A stretch of DNA of 9,142 nucleotides. It comes from Clostridiales bacterium. Lineage in GTDB: Bacteria > Bacillota > Clostridia > Tissierellales > Sedimentibacteraceae. A program made the translations under genes and the position numbers. The DNA lies in NCBI GenBank assembly GCA_003483345.1, contig DMWH01000243.1, positions 760-9,901 on the forward strand. The letters are read 5' to 3'. Below the pieces are notes generated by a model that was not told the origin of the DNA, did no database searches, and worked only from the letters and a program-made list of their open reading frames with translations. Shown piece by piece: positions 9,065 through 9,142 of this stretch; the stretch's first letter is position 1, and each line of letters opens with the position of its first letter.

Positions 9065-9142
9065 TTACTTTCTAAAAGGCATTCCCATCAAGCTTAATAG
9101 CTCGCGAGCTTCTTCATCAGTATTAGCCGTTGTTGTGATGAT
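9065..9142 (-). CDS. rplE: 50S ribosomal protein L5, C-terminal end only (partial)
   Basis: The last 25 codons and the stop of L5, a large-subunit protein that binds 5S rRNA in the central protuberance. The visible residues contain TDEEARELL followed by GMPFRK and TAA, which is the characteristic L5 C-terminus. The rest of the gene lies beyond the right edge of the window, so the start cannot be seen. It is followed 12 bases later by rpsN, as in the standard spc order. The truncation comes from the window boundary and is not a broken gene. Confidence 0.93.
   Translation of the reverse strand: MITTTANTDEEARELLSLMGMPFRK

Overview
The window is a continuous block of the bacterial spc and alpha ribosomal-protein operons. 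All nineteen genes lie on the minus strand, so transcription runs from high to low coordinates. The sequence is AT-rich, nearly every gene has a strong AGGAGG-type Shine-Dalgarno, and the gene order and protein sequences fit a low-GC Gram-positive. A class Clostridia member is most likely: S4 is the four-cysteine zinc form (unlike Bacillus subtilis) and a small KOW-domain gene sits between map and infA. Genus cannot be named from the sequence.

In transcription order: the 3' end of rplE (L5), rpsN (zinc-type S14), rpsH (S8), rplF (L6), rplR (L18), rpsE (S5), rpmD (L30), rplO (L15) and secY form the spc part. adk, map, the KOW gene, infA and rpmJ form a bridging group. rpsM (S13), rpsK (S11), rpsD (S4), rpoA and rplQ (L17) form the alpha part. 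Gaps run from 0 to 51 bases, and I found no convincing promoter or intrinsic terminator between genes, so the block looks like one long transcription unit whose promoter lies outside the window. Products serve ribosome assembly, translation initiation (IF-1), N-terminal methionine removal, adenylate balance, protein export (SecY) and transcription (RNAP alpha).

Start codons needing care: rpsK uses GTG, secY uses TTG immediately after the rplO stop, and rplR most likely uses a TTG nine bases inside the longest open frame, because the longer GTG candidate lies inside the Shine-Dalgarno. rplO is nine codons shorter than its longest frame. The short genes rpmD (58 aa) and rpmJ (37 aa) are intact.

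The only substantial non-coding stretch is 1-156, downstream of rplQ. It holds a 73-bp imperfect inverted repeat, a half-copy of the same repeat adjoining rplQ, and a different short direct repeat at the window edge. These look like interspersed genomic repeats. No new defence, mobile or metabolic system is present: this is conserved housekeeping DNA, and the items worth a second look are modest (the repeats, a possible hairpin over the rpoA ribosome-binding site, the little-characterised KOW protein, and start-codon corrections).
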